Source of the DNA: Mycolicibacterium diernhoferi
Lineage (GTDB): Bacteria > Actinomycetota > Actinomycetes > Mycobacteriales > Mycobacteriaceae
Direction: 5' to 3'
Length of the DNA stretch: 64,000 nucleotides
NCBI RefSeq assembly: GCF_019456655.1
Contig: NZ_CP080332.1
Coordinates: 4,464,001-4,528,000 of the forward strand
Position 1 is the stretch's first letter. Each line of letters starts with the position of its first letter. Made by a program: the position numbers and the translations under genes. Shown piece by piece: positions 24,036 to 32,419 of this stretch. The notes beneath the pieces are model-generated. The model was not told where the DNA came from. It saw only the letters and a program-made list of their open reading frames with translations, and ran no database searches.

Positions 24036-25454
24036 TCACCAGATGCCGAGGACCTTCATCCACAGCCCGCCGATCGACGTCCAGATCGCGATGTTGAGCA
24101 CGCTCATCCGGAAGCCGATGCGGAACAACTCCGCGGTCTTGACATAGCCCGATCCGTAGATCACACCGGCCGGCCCGGACGAATAGTGCGCCAGCCCGCC
24201 GAACAGGCTGCCGATGAAGCCGAACACCAGCGCGGCGAACAGCGGCGGCGCCCCGGTGGCGATCGCGGCGCCGACGAACACGCCGTACATCGCCACGATG
24301 TGCGCGGTGTTGGACGCGAACAGGTAGTGCGAGTAGAAGTAGACCGTCGTCAGGATCGCGAACGCCGCCAGCCACGGCAGCGCGTCCACCGATCCGGCCA
24401 CCGACTCTCCGATCCAGTCGATGACCCCGAGTTCGTTGAGTTCGGCGGCCATGCCGACCAGGACACCGAAGAACACCAGCGTGCTCCACGCAGACGTGTT
24501 GTCGGCCAGGTTCTTCCAGGACAGCACGCCGGTGATGAGCAGGACCGCGATCCCGGTGAATGCGGCGGTGGTGGCGTCGATATCGAGAAAGTCGCCGAGG
24601 CACCACAACAGCAACAGCAGCACGAACGTGGCGGCCATGATCCATTCGTGCCGCGACATGGGTCCGGCCTCGCGCAGCTGGGCTCGCGCTTCGTCGGGCG
24701 CTTCAGGCGTCTTGTCGACCGTCGGCGGGTAGATCTTCGACATCACCCACGGCACGGCGATCAGGCTGACCGCTCCCGGCACCATCGCCGCCAATGCCCA
24801 TCGGCCCCAGGAGATCTCGATACCGAAATCCCGGGCTGCCGCTTGTGCGACGGGATTGCCGGCCATCGCGGTCAGGAACATCGCCGACGTGACGACGTTG
24901 ACCTGTAATGCGGTCAGGGTCAGGAACGCACCGAGCCTCTTGCGCGATTCCTCGGGTTCGGGATGGGAGTCCTCCAGCCGGCTCAGCGAGGCCACCACCG
25001 GGAACACCACTCCCCCGCACCGTGCCGTGTTCGACGGTGTGGCGGGCGCCAGGATCAGATCGGTCAACGCCATGCCGTAGGACAGTCCCAGAGTAGAACG
25101 CCCCAGGCGGGTGACGAAGAGCAACGCAATGCGCCGCCCCAGACCGGTGATCAGGAAACCCTCGGCGATGAAGAACGCGGCGACGATGAGCCACACCGTC
25201 GTATTGGCGAATCCGGCCAGAGCCCTGGCGGCCGACTCGGTCTTGGTCAACATCGCCGCCGCCATACCGATCAGCGCCACCGCCCCGGTCGGCAGCGGTT
25301 GCAGGATCAGCCCCAAAATGGTGCCCAGGAAGATGCCCAGCATGCGCATGCCCGTCGGGTCCACCCCGCCGGGCACCGGCAGGAAGTACACCGCGGCGGC
25401 GACCAGAACCGGAACACCGGCCTTCCACAGATACGGCACCCATGGTCTGCTCAC
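24036..25454 (-). CDS. DASS/SLC13-family dicarboxylate transporter
   Basis: Integral membrane symporter of 472 residues with about eleven helices. Two Ser-Asn-Thr signatures typical of the divalent anion:sodium symporter family are present, TPSNTARCGG (about residue 140) and FASNTAHIV (about 385). Known members carry succinate, malate or other anions with sodium. Its GTG start lies 15 bases after the stop of the Sdh1 iron-sulfur gene, so it is probably the fourth gene of that operon and brings in C4-dicarboxylates. The substrate is inferred from context. Confidence 0.88.
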   Translation of the reverse strand: MSRPWVPYLWKAGVPVLVAAAVYFLPVPGGVDPTGMRMLGIFLGTILGLILQPLPTGAVALIGMAAAMLTKTESAARALAGFANTTVWLIVAAFFIAEGFLITGLGRRIALLFVTRLGRSTLGLSYGMALTDLILAPATPSNTARCGGVVFPVVASLSRLEDSHPEPEESRKRLGAFLTLTALQVNVVTSAMFLTAMAGNPVAQAAARDFGIEISWGRWALAAMVPGAVSLIAVPWVMSKIYPPTVDKTPEAPDEARAQLREAGPMSRHEWIMAATFVLLLLLWCLGDFLDIDATTAAFTGIAVLLITGVLSWKNLADNTSAWSTLVFFGVLVGMAAELNELGVIDWIGESVAGSVDALPWLAAFAILTTVYFYSHYLFASNTAHIVAMYGVFVGAAIATGAPPLFAALVFGFIGSLFGGLAHYSSGPAGVIYGSGYVKTAELFRIGFRMSVLNIAIWTSIGGLWMKVLGIW

Positions 25455-25469
25455 CGGCGCCCTCCGCCC

Positions 25470-26219
25470 TCAGTCGGCTCTGCCGCGCAACCGGGACCGC
25501 ACAACTTCCCGGTTCACCGCCGCGACGGCGGTCAGCGGGATGCTCTCGGGGCACACCATCGAGCACTCGCCATAACTCGAACAGGGCCCGAAGTCCTCCT
25601 CCATCTGGGCCACCATCGTCTTGGCCCGCCTACCGCGTTCCTCACGGCCGCGGGTCATCACCGCCAGATGCAGGAGCTTCGCCCCGGCGTAGAGATGCGC
25701 GGCACCATTGGGGCAGGCCGCCACACAGGCCCCGCACCCGATACACGCGGCGAAGTCCAGCGCGTACTCGGCGTCATCGTGGGGAAGTGGGTCGGCGTCG
25801 GCGTCGCCTGCGGTGCCGGCATCCACGGCGACGTGACCACCCGCCGCCATCATCCGGTCGAGCGCGAAGCGGTCCACGACCAGATCCCGCACCACCGGGA
25901 ACGCCGCCGACCGGAACGGCTCCAGCCGCACCCGTGCTCCGTCGGTGAACGACCGCACGTGCTGGCGGCACGACGGGGTGTTGGCCAGCGGACCGTGCGG
26001 GCGGCCGTCGACGGTGATCCCACACGACCCGCACACCCCCTCGCGGCAGTCGGAGTCGAAGGCCACCGGGTCGTGACCCTCGGCGACCAGGTCGTCGTTG
26101 AGCCGGTCCAGCAGCTCCAACAGGGACATCTCCGGGGCCGCATCCTCGACGACGTAGGACTGGAAACCACCGGGCGCGGTGGGTTCGGCTTGGCGCCAGA
26201 TGTCCAATATCAGCTTCAC
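25470..26219 (-). CDS. Succinate dehydrogenase 1 iron-sulfur subunit
   Basis: Electron-transfer subunit, 249 residues from GTG 26219. It has the three cluster motifs: 2Fe-2S DCREGVCGSCGI plus C of NTPSCRQH, 4Fe-4S CIGCGACVAACPNG, and 3Fe-4S CSSYGECSMVCPESIP. It is like Rv0247c of M. tuberculosis. It follows the flavoprotein gene by 10 bases, with GAAAGGTG just upstream of the start. Confidence 0.93.
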   Translation of the reverse strand: MKLILDIWRQAEPTAPGGFQSYVVEDAAPEMSLLELLDRLNDDLVAEGHDPVAFDSDCREGVCGSCGITVDGRPHGPLANTPSCRQHVRSFTDGARVRLEPFRSAAFPVVRDLVVDRFALDRMMAAGGHVAVDAGTAGDADADPLPHDDAEYALDFAACIGCGACVAACPNGAAHLYAGAKLLHLAVMTRGREERGRRAKTMVAQMEEDFGPCSSYGECSMVCPESIPLTAVAAVNREVVRSRLRGRAD

Positions 26220-26229
26220 GCGGCACCTT

Positions 26230-28176
26230 TCAGGCGTAGTTCCTGGTCTGCAGCGGCACCGCGGAGAAGGCAAGGGGCTCGTCGCGGCGTACCGGGGGCC
26301 CGTCGCCGTTGTGCTCCCAGGCCGACACGAAGCACCAGTGCCGGTCGTCGCGCTGGGCCTCTCCACCGCTGGTCTGGTGCTCCACCCGGAAGTGCGCTCC
26401 GCAGGATTCGTCGCGGTCGAGCGCGTCGACACACATCAACCGCGCCAACCCGAGAAAGTCGGCCACCCGGCCCGCCTTCTCCAACTCCTGGTTGAACTGC
26501 GCACCGGTTCCGGCCACGCGCAGGTCCGCCCAAAAATCGGCGGTCAGCGCGTCGATGTCGACGATCGCCGCCTTCAGTCCGGACTCCGATCGCGACACGC
26601 CGCATCCCCGGTAGAGGATTTCGCCGAGCCGGCGGTGGAAGCGGTCGGGTCCCTGCGTGCCGTCGATGGACAGCAGCGCGTCCACCCGCCGTTCGACGTC
26701 GGCCAGCGTCGCTCTCACCGCGGGCTGGTCGGAGCCCGGCGCGGTGGTGCCGAGCAGTCCTGCGAGGTAGTTCGGAATCGCATAGGGCAGGGTGAACCAT
26801 CCGTCGACGCAGGCCGACAGCAACGAGTTGGCGCCGAGCCGGTTCGCGCCGTGATAGGTCCATCCCGCCTCACCGGCCACGAAAAGACCTGGTATAGAGG
26901 TCATTTCATCAAAGTCACTCCACAGCCCGCCCATCGCGAAATGCGCCCCCGGCGCGATGCGCATCGGCACCTGGTAGGGATCCTCGCCGGTGGCGTCCGA
27001 GTACATCGAGAACAGGTTGCCGTACCGTTCGGCGATCTTGTCCCGCCCCAGCTTCCTCAGCGCATCGCGAAAGTCCAGATACACGCTGTTTTTCAGCGGA
27101 CCCACGCCGTGGCCGGCTTCGATCTGAGCGCGTGCCGCCCTGGACGAGACGTCGCGCGGCGCCAGGTTGCCGTAGGCCGGGTACATCCGCTCCAGGTAGT
27201 AGTCGCGCTCGGCTTCGGGAATGTCGTTGGCGGGGCGGTCATCTCCGGACTTCTTCGGCACCCAGATCCGGCCGTCGTTGCGCAGCGACTCGCTCATCAG
27301 AATGGTCTTGGACTGCCACTGTGAGTTCACCGGCAGCGCGGTGGGATGAAATTGGATGAATGACGGCGAAGCGAACAGCGCGCCGCGCAGGTGGGCGCGC
27401 CACGTCGCACTGGCATTGGAGTTCTTCGCCAGCGTCGACCGGAAGAACACGTTCCCGTAACCCCCGGTGGCCAGCACCACCGCGTGCCCGGTGAACGCCC
27501 GCACCTCGCCGGTGATCAGGTTGCGCGTGACGATTCCGCGGGCCACCCCGTCCTCGACGATCAGGTCCAACATCTCACAGCGCGTGTGGAGGTTCACCGC
27601 GCCGGCGTCGACCTGGCGCAGCAGCGCCTGGGTCGCGGCGATCTGCAGCTGCTGACCGGTTTGTCCCCGCGTGTAATAGGTCCGCGAGACCTGCACACCG
27701 CCGAACGACCGGGTGGCCAGGCTGCCGCCGTATTCCCTGGCGAACGGTGCGCCGATGGCGTTCATGTGGTCGATCACCCGGGCGGATTCCTGAGCCAGCC
27801 GGAAGCAGTCAGCCTCCCTGGCGCGGAAGTCGCCGCCTTTGACGGTGTCCTTGACGAAGCGGCGGACGCTGTCGTTGTCGACCTTGCGTCCGCGCGCGGC
27901 ATTGATTCCGCCCTGAGCGGCCACACTGTGCGCGCGCCGCGGCGTGTCGTGGAAGGTGAAGGACTCGACGCGGTAGCCGAGTTCGGCCAGCGCCGCCGCG
28001 CACCCGGCGCCGGCGAGTCCGGTGCCGACGACGATCACGGTGAACTTGCCGCGGTTCAGCGGGCTGACCAGCCGGTAGTCCAGCAGGCGGCGCTCCCAGG
28101 CGGTGGCGGGGTCACCTGCGGGAACCCCGCCGTCGACGGGGCCGCCGACGACGCGCAGCGAACCGGGCGCGGTCAC
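26230..28176 (-). CDS. Succinate dehydrogenase 1 flavoprotein subunit
   Basis: Catalytic subunit of 648 residues oxidising succinate to fumarate. FAD-binding GTGLAGAGCA is at residues 51-60, and the FAD-linking His is H83 in AHSVAAQGG. The active-site segment reads FHPTALPVNSQWQ, and the C-terminal FAD region has GANRLGANSLLSAC. The size and features match the Sdh1 type (Rv0248c). GTG start overlaps the anchor-gene stop as GTGA. Confidence 0.94.
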   Translation of the reverse strand: MTAPGSLRVVGGPVDGGVPAGDPATAWERRLLDYRLVSPLNRGKFTVIVVGTGLAGAGCAAALAELGYRVESFTFHDTPRRAHSVAAQGGINAARGRKVDNDSVRRFVKDTVKGGDFRAREADCFRLAQESARVIDHMNAIGAPFAREYGGSLATRSFGGVQVSRTYYTRGQTGQQLQIAATQALLRQVDAGAVNLHTRCEMLDLIVEDGVARGIVTRNLITGEVRAFTGHAVVLATGGYGNVFFRSTLAKNSNASATWRAHLRGALFASPSFIQFHPTALPVNSQWQSKTILMSESLRNDGRIWVPKKSGDDRPANDIPEAERDYYLERMYPAYGNLAPRDVSSRAARAQIEAGHGVGPLKNSVYLDFRDALRKLGRDKIAERYGNLFSMYSDATGEDPYQVPMRIAPGAHFAMGGLWSDFDEMTSIPGLFVAGEAGWTYHGANRLGANSLLSACVDGWFTLPYAIPNYLAGLLGTTAPGSDQPAVRATLADVERRVDALLSIDGTQGPDRFHRRLGEILYRGCGVSRSESGLKAAIVDIDALTADFWADLRVAGTGAQFNQELEKAGRVADFLGLARLMCVDALDRDESCGAHFRVEHQTSGGEAQRDDRHWCFVSAWEHNGDGPPVRRDEPLAFSAVPLQTRNYA

Positions 28177-28946
28177 AGCAGGCCCAGTTGGACGGCGACG
28201 GGGATGGACATGTTGCCGACGGCCACCGACAGTGCAAGCAGAGCACCGAGGGCGACCAGCACCTGGCGGGCGCGGTGGCCGGTGACCCCGAGATCGTTGA
28301 CCACCGTCCAGAGGCCGTGCACCAGATGCGCACCGAGCACCGCCATCACGAGGAAGTAGAACAGCGCAACCGCAGGCCGCTCGAAGCTGGCGATCAAATT
28401 GTCATACGCGTGGCCGGGACGGTACGCAGCACTGGCCGCCGGTCGGGTGCCCGTCGTGAGGTCGAGAATGTGAAAGACGATGAACAGCAGGAGCACGATG
28501 CCCCCGGTCAACATCGTTCGCGCGGTGAAGGTGCGCAATGACCGCATACCGGCGCGCCGGAACCGGCCCCGTGCGCGATGTCCGCGGACGGTGAGCATCG
28601 TCGCCGCACCGACATGGGCGACGAGACAAGTCAGCAGCACCACCCGGAAGATCCACAGCGCGCCCTCATAGGGCAACAGCGGTTCACCGAGCGTGCGCAG
28701 CCAGTGCGCGTACGCGTCGAAATGCGCTGCGCCCGTGTACACCTTCAGGTTGCCGATCATGTGCACGAGGACGAACAAGGCGAACACCACACCCGTGACC
28801 ACCATGGTCAGCTTGAGCGTCACAGATGAGGGCTGGGTGCGCCACCGCCATTCGCCGCGCTGCCGCATCGGGCCGCGAGCCACCTCGTGACCCGCGTCGG
28901 CGTTGTCGGTGGACGCCGTGTCGTCGATGGTGGATGCCACGATCAC
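28173..28946 (-). CDS. Succinate dehydrogenase 1 membrane anchor (cytochrome b-like)
   Basis: Membrane subunit with about five helices and several His residues able to bind haem (VLVHMIGNL, LVAHVGAAT, VFHILDLT, GAHLVHGL). It passes electrons to the quinone pool and resembles Rv0249c. The start is uncertain. GTG 28946 (VIVASTIDDT) gives 257 residues, an ATG at 28985 would add 13, and GTG 28940 is also possible. It is the first gene of the Sdh1-transporter operon. Confidence 0.88.
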   Translation of the reverse strand: MIVASTIDDTASTDNADAGHEVARGPMRQRGEWRWRTQPSSVTLKLTMVVTGVVFALFVLVHMIGNLKVYTGAAHFDAYAHWLRTLGEPLLPYEGALWIFRVVLLTCLVAHVGAATMLTVRGHRARGRFRRAGMRSLRTFTARTMLTGGIVLLLFIVFHILDLTTGTRPAASAAYRPGHAYDNLIASFERPAVALFYFLVMAVLGAHLVHGLWTVVNDLGVTGHRARQVLVALGALLALSVAVGNMSIPVAVQLGLL

Positions 28947-29070
28947 CCCCGATCTCTGCCCTGTCTCGAAGCTACGCCGCGTCATGGCACCAGGTCGTCG
29001 ATCGAGCAATCGATCACAAGCCCATGGACGCACCGCCAACGGACTGCCGGCGTCGCTGCCGTAGGCCTAC

Positions 29071-29535
29071 CTACCGGAATGACGTCGCGGCGGGGGCACC
29101 GGCATCCGGGCTTTCGTACCGTCCGGTCTTCTCGCCGAGCCGGATGCGATACACCGCGGCGTGTCCCGCGGTGCCGTGCGCGGGCGGCGGTGTGCCGGAC
29201 CCACCCGGGCGCAGCAGCGGCATCAGCCGGTCGATGAGCAGTCGCAAGCCGTGCTCGGCGTCCGCGCCGTCGAGTTCCTCGACACGGCCCCAGGCGATCA
29301 CGCTGCGCCAGGCGTTCAAGGTGTCGACGTGCTCCACCTCGAAGCACACGTCGGGATGGGCTCTCATCGCCTGCCATTTCATGCCCTCGGTGGTGTGCCC
29401 GTAGACGGCGCCGTCCTGGTACACGTAGCAGACCGGCACCACATACGGGCGTCCCTGGTGAATGCACCCGATGCGCCCGACTGCCTCGGTGCTCAGCAGT
29501 TCCTCGATCTCGTCTGGCGCGAGTGTTCCGAGCAT
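29071..29535 (-). CDS. Pyridoxamine 5'-phosphate oxidase-like (PPOX) flavin-binding protein
   Basis: A 154-residue split-barrel protein. The N-terminal EEIEELLSTEAVGRIGCI-like opening (here DEIEELLSTEAVGRIGCI) and RPYVVPVCYVY, then GHTTEGMKWQAMRAHPDVCFEVEHV, are typical of the small heme/flavin-binding PPOX proteins of stress regulons. Such proteins bind FMN, F420 or haem; the cofactor here cannot be told. It is alone, between the Sdh1 operon and a decayed gene. Confidence 0.85.
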   Translation of the reverse strand: MLGTLAPDEIEELLSTEAVGRIGCIHQGRPYVVPVCYVYQDGAVYGHTTEGMKWQAMRAHPDVCFEVEHVDTLNAWRSVIAWGRVEELDGADAEHGLRLLIDRLMPLLRPGGSGTPPPAHGTAGHAAVYRIRLGEKTGRYESPDAGAPAATSFR

Positions 29536-29637
29536 GGTCGGCGGCCCCTCTCTCAGTGCTCACCGCATCGGCCGAGCGGTTTGCTCTTGATGGTGATCCG
29601 CGCCGGGACGGCCGGGCAGAGCCATCCGGACCACCTC

Positions 29638-29915
29638 TTAGGGTCTTACGGCCGTAGCAGGCCGGCCGCCGCTCGCCATCCGGGACAGCACCTCGTCCAC
29701 GTCGACCTCGCGCACGGTCTCGGCCAGCGACCGCTGATGGCCGAACGGATCCCGCAACACCCCGTAACGGTCACCCCAGAACTGGTCCTCGCGCGGCTGG
29801 ACCACGGTGGCGCGGTGGGTGTACTCGACCTGCCGTCGTTGAACTCGGAGAAGTCGTCGTTGAGGAACACGGTGGGGCCGTTGATCGCCATGCGGGCGTG
29901 TGTGACCCGACACAT
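29638..29915 (-). pseudogene. Remnant of a PhnB/VOC-type glyoxalase gene
   Basis: Two fragments of one protein family lie in different frames. The upstream frame holds AINGPTVFLNDDFSEFNDG. The downstream frame holds ATVVQPRED and QFWGDRYGVLRDPFGH, ending in a TAA at 29638. In intact PhnB-like proteins these are separated by about 35-40 residues that are missing here. So an out-of-frame internal deletion near 29835 has destroyed the gene, and the N-terminal part is also gone. It abuts the next gene at 29931. Confidence 0.75.
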
Positions 29916-29930
29916 TTCGGGCGGTCCCGG

Positions 29931-30923
29931 TCAGCGCGGCGCGGTCAGCGCCGGCACCATGATCTCCTCGAGCGATCCCGACAGGTATCGGGCGTACTCC
30001 GCCGTGAGGTGGTACTTCCCGGAGTAGACCAGTTGATCGGCGATCACGGCCGGGCAGACCTCGGTGCAGAACCACGGATCGACGTCGACGTAGGTCTGGC
30101 CGGTGAGTTCGGCGGCACCCGACCAGCCCGCCTGATCGGGCAGCGCCTCGGCCGCCGGCACCGCGCACCGGGTGAGATCGGCCGGGTTGCTCGCCACGCA
30201 CTCCGACGGGCTCTCGGCCGGGCGCGGGATGTTGCCGAGCAGGAAGGCCTGCGTGCCCTCGGGCAGTTCGGCGATGGTCTTCACCAGGGCGTCGCGCCAC
30301 ACCCGCGGGGTCGTGTCACGACCGGGCCCCTGATTACCGCCGTCGAAAAACCCGGCCATCACCACGATCTCGGCCTTCTCCTGCCCGATGATCTCCATCC
30401 GCCAGTCCTGCCAGTCATCGCACTCGGTGTAGGCGCGCTCGAGTTGCCACTGGTAATAGGTCAGCGCCGCGGGACCACAGTTGCTCTTGGTCAAGGCGAT
30501 CACCCGCCACCCATTGCGCTTGCCGATCAGGTCGAGGGCTCCATGCCACATCGACGCGGCGGAATCACCGATCAGCACCATGGTTCGGTCGCCGGCGGTG
30601 TCACCGAGTGTGCACGGGCCGATGTCGTCGAGCCGGGTCTGCGCCAGCGCGGGTTCGCAACCCTCGATCGACCACTGCTCGGCGTAGTCGCCGCTGGTGG
30701 CCAACAACTCGTCGGTGGTGATGTTCGCGGGGAGGTCGCGCAGATCGGCGGCGGCCTGCACCGCCTGCAACACCTCGGCCTGGGGCACCGCAGCCGGGAC
30801 GGGCGCCGATCCCGAATCCGGGGCCGCAACCGGGGTGTCAATCCCCGCCTGACATCCGGCCGACATCAGTGCTGCGCACATCGCCACGCCCGCAACGGTC
30901 TTGGCGGTCAAGCGCATCGTCAT
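29931..30923 (-). CDS. SGNH-hydrolase-like lipoprotein (partner of acyltransferase)
   Basis: A 330-residue exported protein. The N-terminal signal ends in MSAGC, lipobox-like, with C24 as the possible lipidated residue. The SGNH block I is VLIGDSAASMW, with Ser121. The C-terminal KYHLTAEYARYL supplies the catalytic His (H305), with DVDPWFC before it. This is the SGNH domain usually fused to the C-terminus of OafA/YrhL acyltransferases. Here it is encoded separately, 22 bases after the acyltransferase gene. Role inferred: transfer of an acetyl or other acyl group to an extracytoplasmic acceptor. Confidence 0.85.
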   Translation of the reverse strand: MTMRLTAKTVAGVAMCAALMSAGCQAGIDTPVAAPDSGSAPVPAAVPQAEVLQAVQAAADLRDLPANITTDELLATSGDYAEQWSIEGCEPALAQTRLDDIGPCTLGDTAGDRTMVLIGDSAASMWHGALDLIGKRNGWRVIALTKSNCGPAALTYYQWQLERAYTECDDWQDWRMEIIGQEKAEIVVMAGFFDGGNQGPGRDTTPRVWRDALVKTIAELPEGTQAFLLGNIPRPAESPSECVASNPADLTRCAVPAAEALPDQAGWSGAAELTGQTYVDVDPWFCTEVCPAVIADQLVYSGKYHLTAEYARYLSGSLEEIMVPALTAPR

Positions 30924-30945
30924 TCAACAATCCTTTCGCAGAGAA

Positions 30946-32178
30946 TCAAAACAACTGCTGGACAAGGGGAACCGGCAGGGACCACCGGTGACGCTCGAAG
31001 GCGACGACCGCGAACACGATGGCGATGCTCACCGGGACGATGGCCAGACTCAGCCAGGGACGCATCGCAAGTGCCCGGGAGCGACGGATCGGATCCTCGA
31101 ATGCGTGGTACATGACCGCCGCACCCGCGAAGGTCGCACCGATGAGCAGCCATTGCATCGGCAGGGAGAAATCCTGGCCGATGCGCGCGGCGGTGATGGC
31201 GAAGACCGGCCAGTGCACCAGGTAGAGCGAGTACGAGATATCGCCGATGTAGACGGCGGCGCGGCCACTCAGCGCGGTCGTCGGGACCGTGCGCTGCACG
31301 CACATCCCGGCAGTGAGGATCGCCGCGGCGCCGAGCACCGGCACGGCGGCGACCCACCCCGGGAAACGGCTGGTGTGATCGAGGGTGAGGACCGACCACA
31401 CGATCGCCGCGATACCGGACCAGCCGAGGACGGCGGCCGGCACGGCCGAGATCCTGGTGGCCAACCACGGTTGGGCCACCGCCAACAGGGCGCCGATCGC
31501 CAACTCCCACGCCCGGGTCAGCGGCGAGAAGAAGGCCTCGACCCCGTTGCCGGAGGTCAACACGATCGAATACGCGTAACTGGCTGCCACGATCGCGATC
31601 AGCGTCCCGAACAGGACCGGCCGCAGCGCGGCCCGGCGCACCCGGGCCGCGACGGCGATCGCGAGGATCACCAGCAGTGGCCACACCAGATAGAACTGCT
31701 CTTCCACCGCCAGCGACCAATAGTGCTGCAGCGGAGACGGATCACTGCCCAGCCGGGCGTAGTCGGTGCCGGTCTCGATGAAGTGGAAGTTGGCGAGGAA
31801 CAGCGACGCGGCCGTCGCGTCCGGCAGCACCCGGGCGCCCCGGAGGAAGTTGGTGAGTTCGAACGTGGCGATGACGGTGAGGGTGATCACCAGGGTCGCG
31901 GCGGGGACGATCCGTCGCGCGCGTTTGGCGTAGAAGTCGAGGAACCATGCACCGCGCGACCGCGGGGACTCGCGCAGGAGCATCCGGGTGATCACATAAC
32001 CGGAGATCACGAAGAAGACGTCGACTCCGACGAATCCACCCGAGAAACCCGGCATGCCGACGTGGTCGAGGATGACCACCAGGACCGCGACCGCGCGCAG
32101 GCCCTGAACATCGGCGCGCCGGTGGCCGTATGACGGGGCGGGCTGTGCACCGCGAACGGCACCGACTGCAACCGCCAC
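30946..32178 (-). CDS. OafA/YrhL-type membrane acyltransferase (acyltransferase family 3)
   Basis: Integral membrane protein with about ten helices. The family opening RRADVQGLRAVAVLVVILDH and the FFVISGYVITRMLL, FYAKRARRIVPAA and HYWSLAVEEQFYLVWP segments are present. It moves acyl groups across the membrane for O-acylation of an envelope or exported molecule. I start it at GTG 32178 (410 residues). A TTG at 32229 is in frame but would lie upstream of the predicted transcription start. It lacks the SGNH domain, which is the next gene. An IdeR box lies in its promoter. Confidence 0.88.
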   Translation of the reverse strand: MAVAVGAVRGAQPAPSYGHRRADVQGLRAVAVLVVILDHVGMPGFSGGFVGVDVFFVISGYVITRMLLRESPRSRGAWFLDFYAKRARRIVPAATLVITLTVIATFELTNFLRGARVLPDATAASLFLANFHFIETGTDYARLGSDPSPLQHYWSLAVEEQFYLVWPLLVILAIAVAARVRRAALRPVLFGTLIAIVAASYAYSIVLTSGNGVEAFFSPLTRAWELAIGALLAVAQPWLATRISAVPAAVLGWSGIAAIVWSVLTLDHTSRFPGWVAAVPVLGAAAILTAGMCVQRTVPTTALSGRAAVYIGDISYSLYLVHWPVFAITAARIGQDFSLPMQWLLIGATFAGAAVMYHAFEDPIRRSRALAMRPWLSLAIVPVSIAIVFAVVAFERHRWSLPVPLVQQLF

Positions 32179-32227
32179 CAGCCCTGCCTCTGCTACCCGT
32201 GAACCGCCCGCGCAGCTCCTGCGGGGC

Positions 32228-32256
32228 AAGTTAGCAGAAGGTTAGGCTAACCTCAA
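32228..32256 (-). promoter_or_regulatory. Sigma-A-type promoter of the acyltransferase-SGNH operon
   Basis: Minus strand: TTGAGG (32256-32251), a 17-base spacer, then TAACTT (32233-32228). The predicted transcription start is near 32221, about 43 bases before the GTG at 32178. The spacer contains the iron box. Confidence 0.6.
32237..32255. promoter_or_regulatory. IdeR (iron) box
   Basis: GAAGGTTAGGCTAACCTCA matches the 19-base mycobacterial iron box TTAGGTTAGGCTAACCTAA at 16 of 19 positions. The core AGGTTAG-G-CTAACCT (32239-32253) is a perfect palindrome. It lies between the -35 and -10 of the leftward acyltransferase promoter, where iron-loaded IdeR would block RNA polymerase, and 165 bases upstream of the rightward amidohydrolase gene. 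Confidence 0.82.
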
Positions 32257-32419
32257 TTCACTCCGATGGAGGTGGACGGCCGCGGGCGAGCCTGCGAGTG
32301 CCCGGCGGCACGTCGGCCCCGGTTTCGCTCCCCGAGACCCCGGCCCCGCATTTGCTCCAACTGGTGCCGATGAGGCGCGTAGCGTCGACACCACGGGCAT
32401 TCGGTGAAAGCGAGACGAG

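Noticed and set aside
32179..32229. TTG start for the acyltransferase at 32229
   Set aside because: It lies upstream of the transcription start predicted from the iron-boxed promoter. The GTG at 32178 is a better start.
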